This document shows, piece after piece, positions 29,919 to 38,572 of a stretch of DNA of 64,000 bases. A program made the position numbers and the translations under genes. This DNA comes from Massilia litorea (lineage in GTDB: Bacteria > Pseudomonadota > Gammaproteobacteria > Burkholderiales > Burkholderiaceae_D): contig NZ_CP062941.1 of assembly GCF_015101885.1 (NCBI RefSeq), positions 1,984,001 through 2,048,000 on the forward strand, read 5' to 3'. A model generated the notes under the pieces. It saw only the letters and a program-made list of their open reading frames with translations, did not search any database and was not told the origin of the DNA. Every line of letters starts with the position of its first letter. Within the stretch, counting starts at the first letter, position 1.

Positions 29919-30491
29919 CTACAGTGCCGCGAGGTCGGCCTTCAACTCGTCGAATTTCAGCTTGCCGAGGTAGGTCTTCCTTACCTGGCCGTCCGCGCCG
30001 ATGAGTACCGTGAAGGGCAGGCCGCCATTCGTATTGCCGAAGGCGCGCGACAGTTCCGTGCCGCCCATGCCGCCTACATACAGCGGGTACTTGATGTTGT
30101 GCTTGGCCGCAAATTCGCTCATGGCCGAGGGCGAATCGATGCCGAGGCCGATGACATTGAAGCGCTTGCCGGCCTCTTCGTTGGCGAGGGCCGACAGCTC
30201 GGGCATTTCCTGGACGCAGGGTCCGCACCAGGTGGCCCAGAAGTTGACGAGCAGGGGTTTGCCTTTCCACTGCGACAGGGACTGCGGCTTGCCCGACAGG
30301 TCGTTCAGGGTTTGCGCATATAAGTGAGTGGAGGCGGTGTGCGCTGGGCCGCCGCCGTCCGGCGTACCGGCCGGGGCGATGCTGGTCGTCAGCGGAGCTG
30401 GCACCGGCTTCGTTTTGCTGCCGAACACAACGCCAAGGGCGCAAAAAATCGCTGCCACGGCCGCCACGGCGGCCATCTTTTTATTCTTCAT
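29919..30491 (-). CDS. TlpA-type thioredoxin-like disulfide reductase
   Basis: A 190-aa protein with an N-terminal hydrophobic anchor (residues 6-24) that places the thioredoxin fold in the periplasm. The active site is WCGPC (Cys89, Cys92) in VNFWATWCGPCVQEMPEL, with the cis-Pro in GGLPFTVLIG. This is the TlpA/ResA subfamily, which keeps cytochrome c or copper-site thiols reduced; the target here is unknown. Its start overlaps the stop of the gene at 30488-31117 by four bases (ATGA), so the two are coupled. Confidence 0.92.
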   Translation of the reverse strand: MKNKKMAAVAAVAAIFCALGVVFGSKTKPVPAPLTTSIAPAGTPDGGGPAHTASTHLYAQTLNDLSGKPQSLSQWKGKPLLVNFWATWCGPCVQEMPELSALANEEAGKRFNVIGLGIDSPSAMSEFAAKHNIKYPLYVGGMGGTELSRAFGNTNGGLPFTVLIGADGQVRKTYLGKLKFDELKADLAAL

Positions 30492-31117
30492 TCGTCCTGT
30501 TCCAGGGATTCGTCGGTAGACATCAGGGCGCGCAGGCCGGCCGCGTCGACACGCTGCAGGCGGCCATCGCCCCGGGGTTTCAGTGCGCCGCGCAGATCGT
30601 GAAAATCGTAGAGCTCGGCATGCACCGCTTCCTTATGCCACAGGAAGCTCACCGTTTCAACGGGATCGTGTCTGGCGCCCTTGAAGTGGGGCGTTTCCGA
30701 GATATCTATATTGACGTTGCGGTTCAACAGATAAATCTCGACCTCTTTCGCGCTGTCGGCGAACAGTTGCAGGTGGATGTCGTCGTGCTCGCCGGCCGTG
30801 CCGTTCAGCACGGCCCCCGTCAGGTAAGGGCGGAATTCGGCCAGCGCATCCATCACTTGCAAGGCCGTTTCGCGCAGCGCCTGCAGGCGTTCGGCGTGGG
30901 CCGCGCCGCCGAACAGGGTCAAATAGCGCCGTACTTCCTCTTCGATCTCGCCGTTGTCCGGCATCAGGTTCGGCTGGGGCTGGTCCACACCCAGCACTTG
31001 CCGGGCGGCCTTTTTGCGTGCCGTGGGGTAGTCGGCGCCGTCTTGCGCGATCATGCGCGCAGCCGTCGCGGCGATCTGCGCACGCAGCTGCTGAAGGTCA
31101 TTATTCTGGGTTGGCAT
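30488..31117 (-). CDS. Conserved hypothetical protein upstream of tlpA, divergent from mpl
   Basis: A 209-aa soluble protein, not recognised. It begins MPTQNNDLQQLRAQIAATAA and is mostly helical in appearance, with conserved-looking segments AARMIAQDGADYPTARKKAA and EVRRYLTLFGGAAHAERLQA and a C-terminal part rich in charged residues. The start ATG at 31117 has GAGG five bases upstream; an adjacent ATG at 31120 is possible. It overlaps the tlpA start by four bases and is divergent from mpl. In my recollection, similar proteins sit beside mpl in other Burkholderiales. No catalytic motif was seen. Confidence 0.72.
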   Translation of the reverse strand: MPTQNNDLQQLRAQIAATAARMIAQDGADYPTARKKAARQVLGVDQPQPNLMPDNGEIEEEVRRYLTLFGGAAHAERLQALRETALQVMDALAEFRPYLTGAVLNGTAGEHDDIHLQLFADSAKEVEIYLLNRNVNIDISETPHFKGARHDPVETVSFLWHKEAVHAELYDFHDLRGALKPRGDGRLQRVDAAGLRALMSTDESLEQDE

Positions 31118-31196
31118 CATGACCTCGATCATACTCTTGAACGGAAAATGGCATCGCGTCGGGTAGAATCGCGTATTCGCTTTATTCCTTACCATC

Positions 31197-32567
31197 ATGC
31201 ACATTCACATCCTCGGCATTTGCGGCACCTTCATGGGCGGCCTGGCGGTCCTGGCGAAAGAGGCCGGCCACCGCGTTACCGGTTGCGACGCCAACGTCTA
31301 TCCCCCGATGAGTACCCAGCTCGAGGCCCAGGGTATCGAACTGATCCAGGGCTATGGCCCGGAACAGGTGTCGCTCAATCCCGACCTGTATGTGGTGGGT
31401 AATGTGATGACGCGCGGTAATCCGCTGATCGAGGAAATCCTGAACCGCGGCCTGCCGTATGTGTCGGGTCCGCAGTGGATCGGCGAACATATTCTGCGCG
31501 AAAAATGGGTGCTGGCCGTGGCCGGCACCCACGGCAAGACGACGACCTCGTCGATGCTGGCCTGGATCCTGGAAGACGCGGGCTATGCGCCGGGCTTCCT
31601 GATCGGCGGCGTGCCGATGAATTTCGGTATTTCGGCGCGCCTGCAGGGCGCCACCGAATCGGACTTCTTCGTCATCGAAGCGGACGAATACGACACCGCC
31701 TTTTTCGACAAGCGCAGCAAGTTCGTGCACTACCACGCGAAGACGGCCGTGCTGAACAACCTCGAATTCGACCACGCCGACATCTTCCCGGACATCGGCG
31801 CCATCGAGACCCAGTTCCACCACCTGGTGCGTACCGTGCCGGGCGTCGGACGCCTGGTCGTGAACGGCGACGAAGCCTCGCTGGCGCGCGTGATCAAGCG
31901 CGGCTGCTGGAGCGAGAAGGAAACGTTTGGTTCGTCCGACGGCGTGAACTGGGCAATGGTCGAGCATCCGGGCGGCGCCAGCTTCGACGTCATGTTCAAT
32001 GGCGAGAACCAGGGCACTGTGCACTGGGAACTGACCGGCAAGCACAACCGCTCGAACGCGCTGGCCGCGATTGCCGCTGCCCGCCACGTCGGCGTGCCGG
32101 TGGCGCAGGCCGTCGATTCGCTGTCTCGCTTCCAGAGCGTCAAGCGCCGCATGGAAGTACGCGGCGTGGTGAACAACGTCACCGTCTACGACGATTTCGC
32201 GCACCATCCAACCGCGATCGCGACCACGGTCGGCGGCCTGCGCCAGCGCATCGGCAGCGCGGGGCGCATCCTGGCCGTGCTGGAGCCCCGCTCGAACACG
32301 ATGAAGCTGGGCGCCATGAAGGATGCGCTGCCGGGCAGTCTCAAGGATGCGGACCTCGTGTTCGGCTTCGGCAGCCAGCAGGCGCTGGGCTGGTCGCTGG
32401 CCGATGCCTTGAAGCCGCTGGGCACGATCGCGCACAGCTTCGACCAGATCGACTACATGGTGCAGGCCATCGTGCAGGCGGCCCAGCCGGGCGACCACAT
32501 CCTCGTGATGAGCAATGGCGGCTTCGGCGGCGTGCACCAGAAGCTGCTCGAGGCGCTGGCGACATGA
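31197..32567 (+). CDS. mpl: UDP-MurNAc:L-Ala-gamma-D-Glu-meso-DAP ligase
   Basis: A 456-aa Mur ligase-family enzyme that joins recycled murein tripeptide to UDP-MurNAc (E. coli Mpl is 457 aa). The N-terminal Rossmann segment HIHILGICGTFMGGLAVLA is Mpl-like. The ATP loop is VAGTHGKTTTSS (108-119), with FVIEADEYDTAFFDKRSK as the Mur ligase central motif and DDFAHHPTAI in the C-terminal domain. The upstream TAGAAT at 31164 is a possible -10 without a good -35. The stop overlaps yqiA by four bases. Confidence 0.95.
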   Translation: MHIHILGICGTFMGGLAVLAKEAGHRVTGCDANVYPPMSTQLEAQGIELIQGYGPEQVSLNPDLYVVGNVMTRGNPLIEEILNRGLPYVSGPQWIGEHILREKWVLAVAGTHGKTTTSSMLAWILEDAGYAPGFLIGGVPMNFGISARLQGATESDFFVIEADEYDTAFFDKRSKFVHYHAKTAVLNNLEFDHADIFPDIGAIETQFHHLVRTVPGVGRLVVNGDEASLARVIKRGCWSEKETFGSSDGVNWAMVEHPGGASFDVMFNGENQGTVHWELTGKHNRSNALAAIAAARHVGVPVAQAVDSLSRFQSVKRRMEVRGVVNNVTVYDDFAHHPTAIATTVGGLRQRIGSAGRILAVLEPRSNTMKLGAMKDALPGSLKDADLVFGFGSQQALGWSLADALKPLGTIAHSFDQIDYMVQAIVQAAQPGDHILVMSNGGFGGVHQKLLEALAT

Positions 32568-33169
32568 TTTTGTACTTGCACGGCTTCCGCTCGTCGCCGC
32601 GTTCCTTTAAAGCGCGGGTGATGCAGGAACGCATGGCGGCGGCCGGCCGCGCGGGCGACCTGATCTGTCCGCAGCTGCCGGCGTCGCCGAAAGCGGCGAT
32701 GGAACTGGCGCTGCTGCTGGCGGAACGCCATGCGCCGCACAACCTGTCCATCGTCGGTTCCTCGCTGGGCGGCTTTTATGCCACCTGGCTCGCCGAGCGG
32801 CTGGACGTACCGGCCGTGGTATTGAATCCCTCGGTCGATCCCCTGAAAAACCTGGAGCACCACGTCGGCGTGACGACGAACTGGCACTCAAGCGAACCTT
32901 TCGAATTCCGGCGCGAATACATCGATGAACTGGCCGCGCTGAAAGTGGCGCGCATCACCAGGCCGGAACGCTATTTCCTGATTGCCGCGACCGGCGACGA
33001 AGTGCTGGATTACCGCGACATGGTGAATCACTATGCCGGTGCGCGCCAGCACGTGATCGAGGGCAGCGACCACGCGATTTCCGAATTCCCGCAGTATGTG
33101 GATGAGGTGCTGGGCTTTTGCCAACCGCACGCGGACTGGTCGCCAGGGCGGGAGGGCGCGCCCCGGTGA
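32564..33169 (+). CDS. yqiA: YqiA-type esterase (alpha/beta hydrolase)
   Basis: A 201-aa hydrolase of the UPF0227/YqiA family. It opens with MILYLHGFRSSPRSFKA, has nucleophile Ser67 in GSSLGG, an acidic residue in TGDEVLDYRD and the catalytic His in EGSDHAISEF. The family shows esterase activity on short acyl esters; the cell substrate is not known. It is sandwiched with ATGA/GTGA overlaps between mpl and ubiC, a strong sign of one transcript. Confidence 0.9.
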   Translation: MILYLHGFRSSPRSFKARVMQERMAAAGRAGDLICPQLPASPKAAMELALLLAERHAPHNLSIVGSSLGGFYATWLAERLDVPAVVLNPSVDPLKNLEHHVGVTTNWHSSEPFEFRREYIDELAALKVARITRPERYFLIAATGDEVLDYRDMVNHYAGARQHVIEGSDHAISEFPQYVDEVLGFCQPHADWSPGREGAPR

Positions 33170-33750
33170 GGGGACAATCGCTGCGCCTGGCGAAGTGGCA
33201 TCGCAGGGCCGCCGCCGTCGGCGCCGAGGGGTCCATGCGCGGCTGGCTTGAAACGAAGGGTTCGCTGACGGCGCGCCTGGTGGCGCACAGCGCGGCGTTT
33301 CGCGTGCGGCGCCTGCACCAGGAGGTGGCGCTCTGTTCGCTGGAGGAGGCGGTGCCGATCGGCCTGCCGCGCCGCGAGCGCGTCTGGGAGCGCGAGGTTG
33401 TATTGTGCTGCGATGGCGTGCCGGTGGTCTTCGGCCACACCGTCGTACCGATGTCGGCCACGGCGAACGACTGGCCGCTGTTTTCGGCGCTGGGCGAGCA
33501 GTCGCTCGGCTCCACCCTGTTTTACGACCCCAAGGTCGTGCGCGGGTCGCTCAAATTTGCCCGGCTGCGCGCTGGCCACCCGCTGCTGGCGCGCGTGCGC
33601 GCAGCGCTTGGAGCTGACCTGGGTAGCAAGGATTTCCATGCGCGGCGCTGTGTTTACCGCCGTCATCAAGGCCTGTTGATGGTCACCGAAGTATTCTTGC
33701 CGGCTGTATTGGAGCTGACGGCAGCTGCAACAATAAAGATAGCGAAATAA
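33166..33750 (+). CDS. ubiC: Chorismate lyase
   Basis: A 194-aa enzyme that splits chorismate into 4-hydroxybenzoate and pyruvate, the entry to ubiquinone synthesis. The family blocks WEREVVLCCDGVPVVFGHTV, LGSTLFYDPKVVRGSLKFA and LLMVTEVFLPAVLEL match UbiC, including the Glu near the C-terminus. The start chosen is GTG at 33166, overlapping the yqiA stop (GTGA) with GGGAGGG upstream; a TTG at 33118 would add 16 residues. It is slightly longer than E. coli UbiC (165 aa). Confidence 0.88.
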   Translation: MRGQSLRLAKWHRRAAAVGAEGSMRGWLETKGSLTARLVAHSAAFRVRRLHQEVALCSLEEAVPIGLPRRERVWEREVVLCCDGVPVVFGHTVVPMSATANDWPLFSALGEQSLGSTLFYDPKVVRGSLKFARLRAGHPLLARVRAALGADLGSKDFHARRCVYRRHQGLLMVTEVFLPAVLELTAAATIKIAK

Positions 33751-33751
33751 C

Positions 33752-35785
33752 ATGAACGTATTTTTTGAAGAATCGGGCGACTTCAAGGTCGGCACGGTGT
33801 TGTCGACGGCTGGCGAAGCCTATCAGGTCGAACTGTCGAGCGGCAAACGGTCCAAGGTCAAGACCAAGGACGTCTTGCTCCAGTTCGAGAAACCGGCGCC
33901 CGAAGTGCTGCTGGACGAAGCCAGGGGGATCGCCGCCGAGGTCGACCTCGACTTCCTGTGGGAGGTGGCGGGGCAGGAAGAATTCGGCTTTGCCGAGCTG
34001 GGCGCCGAGTACTTCGGCCACGCCCCGTTGCCCGCGGAGGCCGCGGGCCTGGTGCTGGCCCTGCACAACGCCCCGATCTATTTCTATAAAAAGGGCCGTG
34101 GACGCTACAAGGCTGCGCCCGAGCAGTCGCTGCGCGCGGCCCAGGCCGGCATCGAAAAGAAAAAGCAGCAGGCACTGATCCAGGCCGGCTATGTCGAGGA
34201 ACTCAAGGCGGGCACGCTGCCGGCCACGATGCAGCCGATCGTCGCCCAGTTGCTGTTCAAGCCGGACAAGAACACGATCGAATACAAGGCGCTGGAAGCC
34301 GCGGCCGACGAGCTGCAGACCACCGCGCCACGGCTGATGCTGGCCACCAAAGGCTTCGCCTCGCCCAAAGACCTGCACATGGGACGTTTCCTGTTCGAGA
34401 ACTTCCCGCGTGGCGCCGGCTTCCCATCGGTCGCCGTGCCGAGCGCGCCGACTGCGCTGCCTGTCGCCAGGGTCGCCGCCTTCTCGATCGACGACGTCAC
34501 CACCACCGAGATCGATGACGCCTTCTCGGTCGAGCACCTGGACGACGGCACCGTGCGCGTCGGCGTCCACATCGCCGCGCCGGGCCTGGCCATCAAGCCG
34601 GACGACGAGATCGACAAGATCGCCCGTGCGCGCATGTCGACCGTCTATATGCCGGGCGACAAGATCACGATGCTGCCGGACGAAGTCGTCAACGCCTTCA
34701 CCCTGGCCGAGGGCACGACCTGCCCGGCACTGTCGCTGTACGCGGTCCTCGATCCGGCCGACTGGTCGACGATCTCGACCACGACGCGCGCCGAACTGGT
34801 GCCGATCCAGAGCAACCTGCGCCACAACGACCTCGACGAGCTGGTCAACGAAGAGACGCTGGAAAACGGGGCGGGCGAGTATCCGCACAAAATGGAATTG
34901 GCCCTGCTGTGGAAATGGGCGCTGAAACTCGAAGCGGGCCGTATGCAGAAGCGCGAAGCCTTCGGTTTGAAGCCGGAGCAGGCGAACCGGGTCGACTTCA
35001 ATTTCTATGTCGAGGACGACGTGGTCTCGATCGTGCGCCGCAAGCGCGGCGCGCCGCTGGATAAAATCGTCGCCGAACTGATGATTTTCGCGAACAGCAC
35101 CTGGGGCAAGCTGCTGCACGACTCCGGCGTGCCGGGCATCTACCGTTCGCAGGGCGCCGGCAGCGGCGCCGGCTGGGCGGCGAAGATGCAGGTGCGCATG
35201 GTCACCCATGCGGCCCCGCACCAGGGCCTGGGCGTCGATCAATACGCCTGGAGCACGTCGCCGCTGCGCCGCTACACGGACCTGGTGAACCAGTGGCAGA
35301 TCATCGCCTGCGCCGAGCACGGCGTGACCGCGCCGCTGGTCGCCCCCTTCAAGCCACGCGATGCGACGCTGTTCTCGATCGTCTCCGCTTTCGATGCGGC
35401 GTATGCGTCCTACAACGACTTCCAGCAGACGATGGAACGCTACTGGTGCCTGCGCTGGCTGGGCCAGGAGGGCGTCAAGCAGGCCGAGGCCGTCGTGCTG
35501 AAGGACGACGTGCTGCGCCTGACGGACGTGCCGCTGGTGATCCGCCTGGCCGGCATGCCGCAGGTGGCGCGCGGCGCGCAAGTCAAACTCGATATCGTGC
35601 GCTGGGACGAGGTCGACCTGTCGCTCGAGGCGAGATTGCTCGAAGTGGCGGCGGCACCGGGCGAGGAGATCGCGTTCGAGGAAGAAGAGGGCGATAGCGG
35701 AGAAGCGGCGGTCGAAGAGGCAGTCGAAGCCGAAGGTGCGGTGGCAGTGGTCAGCACCGATGACCCTGCGCCAGCAGAATCGTAA
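33752..35785 (+). CDS. RNB-domain exoribonuclease (RNase II/R family)
   Basis: A 677-aa 3'-5' exoribonuclease. The catalytic RNB domain begins near residue 245 with VAAFSIDDVTTTEIDDAFSV, which supplies the metal-binding aspartates, and includes the STSPLRRYTDLVNQW motif near 506 that contacts RNA. The N-terminal 230 residues are not a typical cold-shock pair. The C-terminus ends in an acidic tail (EEEEGDSGEAAVEEAVEAEG). It is closer to the smaller RNase II-like proteins of Betaproteobacteria than to RNase R, so no symbol is given. It follows ubiC by one base. Confidence 0.9.
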   Translation: MNVFFEESGDFKVGTVLSTAGEAYQVELSSGKRSKVKTKDVLLQFEKPAPEVLLDEARGIAAEVDLDFLWEVAGQEEFGFAELGAEYFGHAPLPAEAAGLVLALHNAPIYFYKKGRGRYKAAPEQSLRAAQAGIEKKKQQALIQAGYVEELKAGTLPATMQPIVAQLLFKPDKNTIEYKALEAAADELQTTAPRLMLATKGFASPKDLHMGRFLFENFPRGAGFPSVAVPSAPTALPVARVAAFSIDDVTTTEIDDAFSVEHLDDGTVRVGVHIAAPGLAIKPDDEIDKIARARMSTVYMPGDKITMLPDEVVNAFTLAEGTTCPALSLYAVLDPADWSTISTTTRAELVPIQSNLRHNDLDELVNEETLENGAGEYPHKMELALLWKWALKLEAGRMQKREAFGLKPEQANRVDFNFYVEDDVVSIVRRKRGAPLDKIVAELMIFANSTWGKLLHDSGVPGIYRSQGAGSGAGWAAKMQVRMVTHAAPHQGLGVDQYAWSTSPLRRYTDLVNQWQIIACAEHGVTAPLVAPFKPRDATLFSIVSAFDAAYASYNDFQQTMERYWCLRWLGQEGVKQAEAVVLKDDVLRLTDVPLVIRLAGMPQVARGAQVKLDIVRWDEVDLSLEARLLEVAAAPGEEIAFEEEEGDSGEAAVEEAVEAEGAVAVVSTDDPAPAES

Positions 35786-35805
35786 GCCGTTAGCAGTCGT
35801 GTAAC

Positions 35806-35911
35806 GTAGGGTGGGCTCCTGAGCCCACGCGGTGATACCTAGCTCCGAGATCAACGCGCACGAACGCGCAGCCGGTGCATATCACCGCGTGGGCACAAGT
35901 GCCCACCCTAC
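35806..35911. repeat. REP pair (BIME-like), two inverted GTAG palindromes
   Basis: Arms 35806-35836 and 35881-35911 are inverted copies that start from the outside with GTAGGGTGGGC, contain a short stem (TGGGCTC/GAGCCCA in one, GGGCAC/GTGCCC in the other) and continue as CGCGGTGAT. The 44-base spacer is unrelated to the spacer of the 5562 element, while the arms are conserved, as expected for REP doublets. Confidence 0.85.
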
Positions 35912-36026
35912 GGTAGTGGTAACGATGTTGCCGTGCTGCCACCCAGCCCGCATCGGCAACCCACACGGCCGCTGCGCACGGTAGAATGCCTGCATTCCCA
36001 GATTCAACAGCCGTCCGGCTCCCCGC

Positions 36027-36908
36027 GTGAAGTATTCCCGAGAAAACCGTCCCCTCATGATTGCCCTGGCCGCTTCGGTGGCGGCGCATGCGGTCCTGCT
36101 CGCCATCCGTTTCGTGGCGCCCGATGCCTTGCGCTTCGAGCCGGCCGATCCGGGCCTGGAAGTCATCCTCGTCAACGCGAAACATGCCAAGGCCCCGAGT
36201 AAAGCCGAGGCGCTGGCCCAGGCCAACCTCGAAGGCGGCGGCACGGCCGATGCCGGGCGTTCGAAATCGCCGCTGCCCGACCTGCGCAAGAACGAAAACG
36301 GCGACAGCATCAAGGCCCTGCAGAAGCGCATCGTCGAACTCGAGCAGCTGCAGCAGAACGTGCTCACGCGCGCGCAACAGTCGCCGTTCACCGCCGCGCC
36401 CGTCACCGACAAGGACAAGCCCGATCCGACCCGTACCGGCGCCGACGAGGTCGACACGACAAAACAGATCGCGCGCATGACGGCGGAAATCACGCAGACC
36501 ATCGAGGACCAGAATAAACGTCCGAAGCGCACCCATATTTCGCCGAGCACGCGCCAGGTCGGCTATGCGCTGTATTACAAGGCCATGCAAAAGCAGGTGG
36601 AAGAGGTCGGCACGCTGAACTTCCCCCAGCAGAACGGCAAGAAACTCTACGGCGAGCTGGTGGTGTCGATTCCCGTGTTCCAGGACGGCAGCCTGTACCA
36701 GAAGGAAGGCGGACCGCGCATCGAGCGTTCGTCCGGCAATCCGGCGCTCGACAAGGCGGCCCTGGAAATCGTGCGCCGCGCGGCTCCCTTCGGCGCCTTC
36801 CCGCAGAACATGCGCACCGCCGGCAAGGATGACCTGTGGATCGTGATCACGCGTTTTACTTTTACACGCGAAGAAAAAGTGAAAGCCGAACTCCAGGAGC
36901 AGGTATGA
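36027..36908 (+). CDS. TonB-like energy-transducing protein
   Basis: A 293-aa single-span protein. A short cytoplasmic start and transmembrane helix (MIALAASVAAHAVLLAIRFV) lead into the FEPADPGLEVILVNAK segment typical of TonB/TolA-like proteins in this order, then a helical and Pro-poor periplasmic stretch (70-180) and a C-terminal TonB-type domain (about 200-285) with GYALYYKAMQKQVEEVGTLN. The start is GTG 36027; ATG 36057 would remove ten residues. No exbB/exbD genes are nearby. It overlaps aroE by four bases. Confidence 0.83.
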   Translation: MKYSRENRPLMIALAASVAAHAVLLAIRFVAPDALRFEPADPGLEVILVNAKHAKAPSKAEALAQANLEGGGTADAGRSKSPLPDLRKNENGDSIKALQKRIVELEQLQQNVLTRAQQSPFTAAPVTDKDKPDPTRTGADEVDTTKQIARMTAEITQTIEDQNKRPKRTHISPSTRQVGYALYYKAMQKQVEEVGTLNFPQQNGKKLYGELVVSIPVFQDGSLYQKEGGPRIERSSGNPALDKAALEIVRRAAPFGAFPQNMRTAGKDDLWIVITRFTFTREEKVKAELQEQV

Positions 36909-37714
36909 CCGACCAATACTGCGTGATCGGCAATCCGATCGCCCACAGCAAGTCGCCCGAGATCCACCCCGTGTTCGCCGCCCAGACCGGACAGGACATC
37001 GCTTACGGACGCTGCCTGGCGCCGCTCGACGGTTTTACGGAGACGGTGCGCCAGCTGGTCGCCCAGGGCTATCGCGGCGCGAACGTCACCGTGCCCTTCA
37101 AGATCGAGGCGGTGGCGGTGGCCACCCGGCTGACCGGGCGCGCGCGCGCCGCCGGCGCCGTGAATACCCTCAGCTTCGAGGACGGAGAGATCGTCGGCGA
37201 CAACACCGACGGCCCCGGCCTGGTGGCCGACATCGTGCGGAATGCCGGCGTCGCGCTGGCTGGTCAACGCATCCTGCTGCTCGGCGCGGGCGGCGCGGCG
37301 CGCGGGGTCATGCTGCCGTTTATCGAGCAACAACCGGCATCGATCCTGGTGGCCAACCGCACCCGCGCCACGGCCGACAGCCTGGTCGCCAACTTTGCCG
37401 GGCACGGCGTTCCACTGGCCGCCTGCGGCTTCGACGAGATCGAAGGATCCTTCGACATCGTCGTCAACGCCACCTCGAGCAGCCTGGGCGGAACGATGCC
37501 GCCAGTGCCGGCCTCGGCTTTTGCCGAAGGCAGCCTGGCCTTGGATATGATGTACGGCAGCGCGCCGTCGCCGTTCATGGACTTCGCGCGCGCGCAGGGC
37601 GCCGTCACGCGCGACGGCCTCGGCATGCTGGTCGAACAGGCCGCCGAAGCGTTTATGGTCTGGCGCGGCGTGCGGCCCGACACGAGCGCTGTCTTCAAAC
37701 AATTACGCACCTAA
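36905..37714 (+). CDS. aroE: Shikimate dehydrogenase
   Basis: A 269-aa NADPH-dependent enzyme that reduces 3-dehydroshikimate. Substrate-binding SKSPEIHP (residues 15-22), catalytic Lys66 (NVTVPFK) and Asp102 (NTDG) are present, as is the dinucleotide loop LLGAGGAARGV. The ATG at 36905 overlaps the TonB-like stop. Ten bases separate it from mtgA. Confidence 0.96.
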   Translation: MTDQYCVIGNPIAHSKSPEIHPVFAAQTGQDIAYGRCLAPLDGFTETVRQLVAQGYRGANVTVPFKIEAVAVATRLTGRARAAGAVNTLSFEDGEIVGDNTDGPGLVADIVRNAGVALAGQRILLLGAGGAARGVMLPFIEQQPASILVANRTRATADSLVANFAGHGVPLAACGFDEIEGSFDIVVNATSSSLGGTMPPVPASAFAEGSLALDMMYGSAPSPFMDFARAQGAVTRDGLGMLVEQAAEAFMVWRGVRPDTSAVFKQLRT

Positions 37715-37724
37715 AAAAACGATA

Positions 37725-38450
37725 ATGGCAAAACGAGGCAATGCGGCGGGGACAGGCAAGGGCGGACGGCGCTGGATCAAGTGGATTTTTCTCGGGCCGA
37801 TCCTGGCCGTCTTTTTACTCCAGCTGTATTTCTTCGTGCAGGTCTGCTGGTTCGCCCGGTTCAATCCCGGTTCGACCAGTTTCATGCGTGAGCAACTGTC
37901 GGCGCTGCGCGAAACGAATCCGAATGCCCAGCTGAAGTACCAGTGGGTTCCTTACGAGCGCATTTCGGATAATCTGAAACGCGCCGTGGTCGCCTCGGAA
38001 GACGCGAATTTCGCCGACCACCCGGGCGTCGACTTCGACGCCCTCGAACGCGCCTACAACCGCAACAACCGCAAGCACAAGGTCGTCGGCGGCGGCTCGA
38101 CCATCACGCAGCAGCTGGCCAAGAATTTATTCCTGTCGGGCTCGCGCAACTACCTGCGCAAGGGCCAAGAGATGATCATCGCCTTCATGCTGGAAACGGT
38201 GATGAGCAAGCGCCGCATCCTGGAGATCTATCTCAACGTCGTCGAGTTCGGGCGCGGCGTGTTCGGCGCCGAAGCGGCCGCGCGCTATTACTTCAAGACG
38301 CCGGCAGCCAACCTGGCGCCGTTCCAGGCGGCGCGCCTGGCCGTGATGCTGCCCAATCCGCGCTACTACGATGTTCATCGCAGCACGAATTATCTGGTCA
38401 AGCGCACCGGACTGATCCAGCGCCGCATGGCCTCCGCCGAAGTCCCATAA
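37725..38450 (+). CDS. mtgA: Monofunctional biosynthetic peptidoglycan glycosyltransferase
   Basis: A 241-aa GT51 enzyme that polymerises lipid II into glycan strands. It has one N-terminal transmembrane helix (IKWIFLGPILAVFLLQLYFF) and the GT51 motifs: catalytic Glu92 in VASEDANFADHPG, GGGSTITQQLAKNLFLS, KGQEMIIAFMLETVMSKRRI and LNVVEFGRGVFGAEAA. There is no transpeptidase domain. The order aroE-mtgA is widespread in Betaproteobacteria. Confidence 0.96.
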   Translation: MAKRGNAAGTGKGGRRWIKWIFLGPILAVFLLQLYFFVQVCWFARFNPGSTSFMREQLSALRETNPNAQLKYQWVPYERISDNLKRAVVASEDANFADHPGVDFDALERAYNRNNRKHKVVGGGSTITQQLAKNLFLSGSRNYLRKGQEMIIAFMLETVMSKRRILEIYLNVVEFGRGVFGAEAAARYYFKTPAANLAPFQAARLAVMLPNPRYYDVHRSTNYLVKRTGLIQRRMASAEVP

Positions 38451-38572
38451 CACTCGCTTCTTGATTTCGCTGAAAAACAGCCTAATGCGGGGCAAAAGTG
38501 TTGTTTCGGGGTGGCCGGGCTCGGGGCTAACGGGTACACTTGCGTCAGTTTTGATTCCGGCCGAGAAAGCGC

